Assembly (NCBI RefSeq): GCF_000485595.1
Contig: NW_014577785.1
Span: forward strand, 196,129 to 233,571
Length of the DNA stretch: 37,443 nucleotides
Direction of reading: 5' to 3'
From: Priapulus caudatus
Lineage: Eukaryota > Priapulida > Priapulimorpha > Priapulimorphida > Priapulidae
Shown here: positions 31,577 through 37,443 of the stretch, piece after piece
Layout of the letters: every line of letters begins with the position of its first letter
How positions within the stretch are numbered: position 1 is the stretch's first letter
The notes under the pieces: model-generated
Databases searched by the model: none
What the model was told of the DNA's origin: nothing
What the model saw: only the letters and a program-made list of their open reading frames with translations
Translations under genes and position numbers: made by a program

Positions 31577-32054
31577 CCATCTCTGGAAGTGGTACTCGTC
31601 CGTGTCGAAGTGGTCCACGTCCAGGTCCTCGAAGGAACTCGTGTTGCTCTGCAACGTTTTCTCCATCGGCGGCACAGGGTCTCCTCTGGTCGCCGTGGTC
31701 GTGTTCTGAACGTGTCGCCGTGACGATGATTGGAACGTGTCGCCGTGACGATGATCGCCGGCCACTCTTAGACCATCCTCGACCGAGCTGCTTGGCGGCG
31801 TTCTGCAAAGGACAAGAGAACGTTCACGTGGGCGCGAGTGAGTAGACGTCTTCCCGTCACCCCGCCGGCGCCACCTGGTGGATCACGAAGTCCTCGCGCC
31901 CGAACGCTGCCAGCCGTTGCTACCTGCGCGTCTACGCGGTCGGGAAACAGAAGATGAAATCGGAAACACGTGCACGCGAGCTTACGCGCGTGAACTCGCA
32001 CGCGTCTACAGTTAGTGTGAGATGCTGCGCTGCCTCAGTAAGTGTGAGAAACAT
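31577..32054 (-). CDS. 5' part of an unrecognised multi-exon gene (three exons)
   Basis: Minus-strand model. Exon 1 is 32054-31986 (ATG after CCAAGG, 23 codons, MFLTLTEAAQHLTLTVDACE...) with donor GTAAGC. Exon 2 starts at 31919 (CAACGGCTGGCAGCG, reading QRLAAFGREDFVIHQ) and ends at 31875 (CAG|GTGGCG) or 31861 (GGG|GTGACG). Exon 3 is 31802-31577, after a strong acceptor (TTCTCTTGTCCTTTGCAG), with donor TGG|GTGAGC. Introns are 66 and 58-72 nt. The end of exon 3 reads MEKTLQSNTSSFEDLDVDHF then DTDEYHFQRW, with G/C at almost every third codon base. As given, only the 31861 donor joins exon 2 to this frame. A 25 bp tandem duplication in exon 3 complicates that (see findings). An in-frame TGA lies 21 bases before the ATG. 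No family recognised; later exons not found. Confidence 0.55.
31709..31758 (-). repeat. 25 bp tandem duplication inside exon 3
   Basis: ATCATCGTCACGGCGACACG TTC(C/A) occurs twice in direct succession on the minus strand. Twenty-five is not a multiple of three, so the number of copies decides which upstream frame continues into the acidic C-terminal reading of exon 3. Confidence 0.9.
31867..31881 (-). promoter_or_regulatory. CTCF-like motif overlapping the exon 2 donor
   Basis: CCACCAGGTGGCGCC on the minus strand is a near-exact match to the bilaterian CTCF core. It overlaps the alternative exon 2 splice donors, so coding or splicing constraint may explain the sequence instead. Confidence 0.25.
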
Positions 32055-33087
32055 CCTTGGCAGGCATGTGGTTCAATGCTACCCATCCTCGATACTCTGG
32101 CACAGGTTTGCGGCGGTTTCAGTAACCTAACACTGAGAGACGATTTTCGATGGCAGCTTCTTAATTATAATCTAACCACTGTGCATATCATAGAAATGGC
32201 TTCACCAATCGAGTGCACTGGCACAGAATGCATCCCGGGAAATGAAAAGAGAGTTAGTATGAGTGAAAGACTTACATAGCGGAAGAGTTTATAGACTGAC
32301 TATTTATACGCCCAAGTGAGCGTTTGAACTTTGAGCTTTGAGTAATCAGGCAGGCCTTCACTTTTGCGCCACGACACGCACATACGCACGCACGTACGCA
32401 CGCACGCACGCACACACACATAAACACAGCTACGTGCCAGCTTCGGCATTTCCCTGTCCTACATTAGGGGATCTGATTCCTATATATGTCTTGTTTCCTG
32501 CACCTAGGAAACTGCCTTATCGATTGCCTAGATGTCAATTACGTAACTGTCAAGTCTACATTATAAACATACTAAAGCACAACGTCAATAACGTGCGTAA
32601 CTGCATTGAAACTCTGCGAAAATATTTAAAAAAAAAAAATAGAAAAACGGATTCCTTACAATTCGTTCTATGCTTATTCGACGTCAAATATAGTACAACA
32701 GCTGCAGTACCTTTCACTAATGCTTCGTGATCTAGGTGTCAAATTGTAGGAATGGTTACTAGCTGTGTCAAGTCACTTAAAAACCCTAAATCGGTTGGCA
32801 CAGTAGATGAGTACACTGTATTAGTAAGCCATCAAACTTCGAGAACCAACCCGTTTTCGCTAAAGCACATTTCAATGTACACCTGCTACCAACTTATTTG
32901 GCAAAACTTTATGCCGAGAGGAAAAGAGTGGTAACCGTTCACTAGAGCCCATCAGTCAGGCTAGTTAATACAGAAAAACATTTTAGCAGGTCAAACTGTA
33001 CATTCTCTGCAGTAAGCTTACAAATGGAATTACATCTAGAACTAAGGCGCAGAAGATGAAAAATATTGCCAGGTGTGTTGTACGTAA
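32055..33087. other. Unique sequence upstream of the minus-strand gene
   Basis: It would contain the promoter of that gene if the ATG at 32054 is right. A plus-strand frame of 85 codons (32022-32279) overlaps exon 1 and is judged a shadow. An (ACGC)n/(AC)n run lies at 32373-32421. The remaining frames are short and unsupported. Confidence 0.35.
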
Positions 33088-33130
33088 TCAAGAGTACATA
33101 ATACATAGAGACTCTCTTATGTACTCTTGA
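33088..33130. repeat. 43 bp hairpin (CAAGAGT family, copy 3)
   Basis: Perfect 14 bp arms TCAAGAGTACATAA / TTATGTACTCTTGA around 15 bases (TACATAGAGACTCTC). Nearly the same sequence as 6490-6535. Confidence 0.85.
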
Positions 33131-33162
33131 CATAATGTAACAGCAGCTATGACTAATATCAA

Positions 33163-33232
33163 GAGTCTATCAATATATTGATATATATATCAATATATAA
33201 TCAATATATAATCAATATATATTGATAGACTC
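33163..33232. repeat. 70 bp hairpin with AT-rich interior (CAAGAGT family, copy 4)
   Basis: Perfect 16 bp outer arms GAGTCTATCAATATAT / ATATATTGATAGACTC. The interior is ATCAATATATA repeats that can fold further. Preceding bases give ATATCAAGAGT, the same entry as the other family members. Confidence 0.8.
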
Positions 33233-34112
33233 CTGCTTATATGTGTGCTCCCTGCCCTTCCCCAATACTCTCACCGCATGGCAGGTATATGTATTCACTG
33301 ACTGTGACAGGCTGACAGCCCTTATTATTTTTATAGACTCCATATTATTCTGACAGTTAATCAATAACTTGTCATGTATGTCAATTCAGACTGCCTCTGT
33401 AACACAATTCTGTCACCCAATGTTGCTACGCTACATGTAATGTGCACAACTGACCAGTACAGACCAGTTAATGAGAAGAGGGTACAAGGTTTGTCTGACG
33501 TTCTAAATCTGTACTGAGTGCATCGTAATAGCTCTCTCCTCTACGTTACCAGTTGTGAAAACGACTAGCTAGCGTTACTGCAAGTTCTCAGCAGCTCTAT
33601 CTGCAAACTTGTCCAGTTTTTTACACGCACCAACCTACTGGTTAACAAAACACCACTCCCTACTAACTTACAATACTACACCCAAGCATTAATATCAACC
33701 TCGCCTACTAAAGCCTATCAAAGTTAAACATGTTGGTATGACTGTACCAACTACAGCTCTTTAACTTTTAACGCTCTCAATCAATCCCAGCTACAGATAT
33801 GCAACGTAAGTCAGTTTTTTAAAACGCCAAACAACTCTTAGTCTTAGAGTTCGTAAGCCAATGAATGCTAGTTGCGAGAATTAAACATTTATTATCAACT
33901 CTACTCGTTGTATGTCTTTAATATAGCTACACATGACATGTCATATATATATAATAGAGCTGAGAGGATTCTGACCAGTGACTACACATATGTATGAATT
34001 TTTTTTAGTCTTTCAAGGCAATATTAGCAACCCACACAGTTTGCCACCCAGCCTATATAAACTATAGAGTGCATTCCAGAGGGACGTATGAATGCTTTTA
34101 ACCTGCATTAGC
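33233..34112. other. Unique AT-rich sequence, no gene supported
   Basis: No array, element end or convincing exon was recognised in these 880 bases. Confidence 0.4.
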
Positions 34113-34115
34113 TAA

Positions 34116-34427
34116 AGCCTAGCGCAGACCTGCAATTGTTGGTTGCGCGTCGCTGCAACCGGCAACCGCAAGCGATCGGTCGATGTGTCACCGCGTGTGC
34201 GCACACATGCAATTTCGAAGCAATTCTAGAGCAATTTGGGAGCGATTGGGAGCGACGAGTCGCTCGAAATCAAAGAAGTTTGTATTCTTGCAACTCGTCG
34301 CAAGTGATCAGAATCACTACGGGTTGCAGTTGCACATTTCCGCAGACGTAACAATTTCACAGCAATTTTTACAGCGATTCTAGAATCGGTCAAGTTACAT
34401 GAAAAAATCTCAGGTCTGCGCTATGCT
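34116..34427 (-). mobile_element. Harbinger-like MITE, 312 bp, copy 2 (inverted)
   Basis: TIRs AGCCTAGCGCAGACCTG and, inverted, AGCATAGCGCAGACCTG (one mismatch), flanked by TAA at 34113-34115 and 34428-34430. The interior CACTACGGGTTGCAGTTGCAC is the reverse complement of the block GTGCAACTGCAACTCGTAGCG in the copy at 15733-16022, so the two copies are in opposite orientation. No coding frame. Confidence 0.85.
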
Positions 34428-34458
34428 TAATGTGTTATTATAATAGGTTTGGTCAGTT

Positions 34459-34720
34459 CAGAGCCGTAGCCTCTGGGGGGGGGGGACCTGCTGCCCCTTG
34501 ATTTTTGAGCACAATTAAAAAATACCCTTAGCTAATAATAGTGAATAACCCTAGAATGTGATTTTTTTCGTCACTTATCCGTGAAAGCGTTGTCTCAGAC
34601 CCACCCCTAGCACACTATGGACGTCGATCAAGAGCTGCGGCCGTCGCTCATCATTACACAGTTGATCGAGTCATGAAATTTTGCCCCCCCCCCCAGGAAT
34701 TGGCTCAGCCTACGGCCCTG
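34459..34720. mobile_element. 262 bp MITE with G/C-run termini and 5 bp target duplication
   Basis: Left end CAGAGCCGTAGCCTCTGGGG (G11 run), right end inverted CAGGGCCGTAGGCTGAGCCA with C11 run. Both are flanked by CAGTT (34454-34458; 34721-34725). CAG(A/G)GCCGTAG ends followed by a G run recur in invertebrate DNA transposons, but the superfamily is not assigned. No coding frame. Confidence 0.7.
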
Positions 34721-35000
34721 CAGTTGAGTGGAATTTTAACTTAATAAAGCAGATATACTTCTAAAAAGCTATTAAACTATCAGCATAGCCTTGGAAAGGT
34801 AGGAACACGTGTATTATAGATACTAGGGTTCTCCCCAGGCCTATAAGGCATGCCGGGTCTAACGGGTCCCCTGAAGCTAACTTTCAACATCCCATAAATC
34901 ATATCGGACATGTCTTAACTGCCTAACTGGCATGCCTTCATTTCTAGCTGTGTTTCCTTCTGACAATTTCAACCCAGTCATGCTGTATTTTTGCAGCTTA

Positions 35001-35077
35001 AAGCCCGGCGCACACGTGAGTTATTTTACTCAAGTAAAATGACGCACGAGTCATTTTACTCACGTGTGCGGCGGATT
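35001..35077. mobile_element. 77 bp palindromic Harbinger-like micro-MITE
   Basis: Left AAGCCCGGCGCACACGTGAG, right (inverted) AATCCGCCGCACACGTGAG: about 20 bp TIRs with two mismatches and one gap, flanked by TTA on both sides (34998-35000; 35078-35080). The centre holds TTTTACTCAAGTAAAA, also palindromic. Its ends differ from the AGCCTAGCGCAGAC family, so it is a second family. Confidence 0.65.
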
Positions 35078-35080
35078 TTA

Positions 35081-36261
35081 CACATTACAATGTCAAGAGT
35101 CAAGACGTAACACAAACTGTTCAACCCTTCCTCGCGTGCAGTTATTTGTACATGTTGATGTTTAGTCACACGTTGATTTGCTATGCTGTGTGCGGGTGTT
35201 GCCACGTTGTGTGAGATTGCGTTTATGTTGTGTTATGCATACATGTTTGCCTACCAAAGTTTCAATATTTATTGACTCTATACTGGCTAACGACTGTTTT
35301 AATGCTCCTTTAGAGTGGACAACGTCACTGCACGCACACCAGAGTGCACGGACACACGAGAGAGAGTAGACCCTGGTGCTGGTGACTGCATCGAGCACAT
35401 AGCCAGGTACCCGACAAGAGGCAGGCGTTGTATAGCGCCCTCTGCGAGTCAATGCGTCGGCTACCAATTTTTGACCTCGACGCAACGACTCCTCTGCTTG
35501 ACGAATGATGCACGTAGACTACCTGCCAGCGTCCCTGCGGCTGCGTCTGGGAGGTACGCGACGACGACAAGGGCCAGTCTAGTTGACACGGCACATTGCA
35601 ATGTGTGTCCACGCTCCCCACCTCTGTCAAACAACTAGTGTTGCTGGGAGAGAGAATCTGCTCATACCCTCCTACCCAAATCAGATCTAACAGTGAAGTG
35701 ACGTAAGTTGTAGTGATCGAAGTCCGTTCGAATAGGAAGACTCAATTTTCGTGAACGATTTTTTCAATGATAAGACATTTCGCAAGACATATTAAAGCCG
35801 CACTATGCGTATCCAAACGCTAATTTCTCCAGTACTAGACTAGCAAATACTTCGTGTCATGCATAATCACACTACCTTATGGCAAAATAAACTCTAGTTC
35901 CTCCCATTTCACTGCCGTTTGCTTAAAACCCACAAGAAAGAGGTGCAAAATCTGGTAATCTGGCGCCAACGCTAAATTGTTTGCCAAACAATTTCGCCAA
36001 GAATCGGTTAGGTGACGTCACATGTTTTTATCTTTGCTACACCCGTACCGCTGGACGGTTGCCTGGCAGAGCAACGCAAAAGTGTCAACAACATCGGAGA
36101 ATTTGAACAACATTGGAGGTATTTTCAAATGCCTTTTATAAGACAACGCACAGTGAAATGGGAGAAACTAGAGTTTATTTTGTCATAAAGTAGTATGATT
36201 ATGCATGACAGAAAGTATTTGCTAGTCTAGTATTGGAGAAATTAGCGTGTAGATGCGCATA
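35081..36261 (+). repeat. ~1.2 kb dispersed repeat, copy B
   Basis: Second copy of 26942-28217. It begins with CACATTACAATGTCAAGAGT directly after the target duplication of the 77 bp MITE and ends at GATGCGCATA, where copy A continues GTGCGGCTT. It lacks the upstream 75-91 bp array of copy A. Numerous one-base indels separate the copies. Frames (101-107 codons on both strands) are not conserved between copies. Confidence 0.9.
35795..36261. mobile_element. TIR element inside copy B, right end truncated
   Basis: Begins AAGCCGCACTATGCGTATCC and carries the same long TIRs as 27727-28217, but the final GTGCGGCTT is missing and a C-run of another element (36262 on) follows. Confidence 0.75.
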
Positions 36262-36658
36262 CCCCCCTAGAATTCACTTCTGGATCCGCCACTGGTTGTG
36301 TGTGTGTGGACTGTGGAGGGGGGTGCGTGTTATTAAACCTCTGGGATCCAAAGAAAAAAATTACCTTCGAATTCACAAAATTGCACTTACAATATCAATT
36401 TTTTTCAATTACCTCAAAAAAGACCATCTTGAAGGTTCTAAATTGCTAAAATCCAAGGCTCTGCCCCTGCACCCCGCCAGGGCCCCTAGGGCGGGCCCCT
36501 GGACCCCACCCATTAAGGGCTTTGTGCCAAGGCGCTCGCGGTGTACATCATAATGTATATGAAGAGTGTGCGCGAGCAGCGCACACTCTTCATATACATT
36601 ATGATGGAAGTAACAGCGAAATCATCCCCCCCACAACTGAGGACCTGTCTACGCCACT
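36262..36658. mobile_element. Mosaic of hAT-like element ends
   Basis: 36262-36294 (CCCCCCTAGAATTC..CTGGATCCGCCACTG) is, read inversely, CAGTGGCGGATCCAG, a terminus common among invertebrate hAT-like elements. 36626-36658 (CCCCCCACAACTG..CTACGCCACTG) is a second right-hand end, CAGTGGCGTAGACAG when inverted. Between them CTCTGCCCCTGCACCCCGCC and GGGCCCCTGGACCCCACCC recall the GC-rich interior of such elements. Both ends point the same way, so this is two nested or truncated elements, not one intact copy. Confidence 0.5.
36546..36606. repeat. Perfect 28 bp stem, 5 nt loop hairpin
   Basis: Arm CATCATAATGTATATGAAGA GTGTGCGC (36546-36573) pairs without mismatch with 36579-36606 across GAGCA. It sits inside the hAT-like mosaic. 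The geometry resembles a small foldback or a pre-miRNA-sized stem, though miRNA precursors normally carry mismatches. Confidence 0.9.
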
Positions 36659-37443
36659 GCGCGAGTCAGTAGTGAAATGACATGGGAAACGTGTAACACT
36701 TAAACAGTATTCATACACTTGATATAATTGTACTAATAATGATATTTTAACGTAAGTGTATAACAATCACTTAGAGTTATCAAGTAATAATAATTAATGC
36801 TTTGCATTTGGTATGTGTCATTAAAATTACCACATAGCACCTTAATTAGCACTAGCAGATACGCAACGCGTCCGCCCCTTCTCGTTTCTGTTGAAACACA
36901 GTTGTCTGCTAAGTTGCTAACCGTAGGCGAACTGACAACTTAAACCTGCAAGCCAATTACCTATCATGTACGTATAATAACCTAGCTGTATTACGCGTAA
37001 TTCATTTTAGTTTACACTCACAACTCAGGGCCGTATCTCATGATATTTGATAACACGCCTAATCTCGACCAAAACGCATTGGCACAACGTTCGAACTTCT
37101 TAAACACAAAATTAGAGTCATGACAACTTCATTTCGCACCTTCATCGAATACATAACATATTTAAGACACATAAAATACGCACCTATCAATTTCCTTCGT
37201 GTTTATTAGCCACTTAAAACCGAAACTTCGAAGGGTAATCCGAGTTCGCGAGGAATTCACAAAGCCAGCGTGCAAATGTTATTATTTACATCAGAATACC
37301 ACGTGGTTTATTATCGCGCGCTTTTTGTGCTGCCATCTAGTAGCCAAAAACCTGCCAAAAAATTGCAAAGAAGCCGTACATTTTACTAGTGGGATATTAT
37401 CAAGATATTATTTTACTTATGCCACAATGAAGCCGTTGTAAAA
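36659..37443. other. Unique AT-rich sequence to the window end, no gene supported
   Basis: The 80-codon frame from 37199 remains open to the window edge but lacks a strong start context or family resemblance. GCTGCCATCTAGTAGCC at about 37329-37345 is faintly CTCF-like. Nothing else was recognised. Confidence 0.35.

Noticed and set aside
32022-32279. Plus-strand 85-codon frame starting inside exon 1 of the minus-strand gene
   Set aside because: It overlaps the better supported spliced model and lacks coding-like base use or family resemblance.

Overview
This 37.4 kb window reads as nuclear DNA of a multicellular animal. Signs are dense micro- and minisatellites, small non-autonomous DNA transposons with target-site duplications, a (CCCTAA)n block matching the metazoan telomere repeat, U2-type splice signals around short introns, and no operons, ribosome binding sites or long ORFs. 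A marine invertebrate with compact introns would fit, but nothing here fixes the phylum. Two N gaps (11604-11879, 29016-29943), single N bases and many one-base indels in some arrays suggest a noisy long-read assembly.

Layout. 1-8800 is dominated by tandem arrays: a 14/31 bp array (1-235), a ~40 bp array of about 65 units (610-3262), a 45 bp array split by a 274 nt A tract (6890-8345) and a short-period array (8447-8790). Between them lie two copies of a ~230 bp dispersed repeat, an orphan hAT-like end, a cluster of short hairpins and an LTR-like TATA/AATAAA stretch. 8791-13000 holds a 1.59 kb element with 23 bp terminal inverted repeats (TIRs), a long hairpin and a gap inside dinucleotide repeats. 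13000-19300 is a run of arrays (6, 27, 30, 22, ~45 and 20 bp, then a trinucleotide array) plus a Harbinger-like MITE. 19900-25060 holds two MITEs of one Mutator-like family with telomere-like cores and a 2 kb hAT-like element with a GA/GT-rich interior. 25060-29943 contains microsatellites, a 75-91 bp array, the first copy of a ~1.2 kb repeat that includes a TIR element, and a purine-only repeat ending in a gap. 29944-32340 is the most gene-like part. 33000-36660 is again transposon-rich: hairpins, a second Harbinger MITE, two other MITEs, the second 1.2 kb repeat and a hAT-like mosaic with a perfect 28 bp hairpin.

Genes. Very little is coding. The best model is the 5' part of an unrecognised gene on the minus strand (32054 to 31577): three exons, introns of about 60-70 nt, an acidic Asp/His-rich segment, and a 25 bp tandem duplication in exon 3 that changes the frame. 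Weaker single-exon candidates lie at 14915, 20559, 26446 and 30317. No RNA gene, CRISPR array or autonomous transposase was found. The main interest is the repeat biology: MITEs that carry telomere-like repeats, a dispersed hairpin family sharing CAAGAGT arms, and arrays that differ sharply in indel load.
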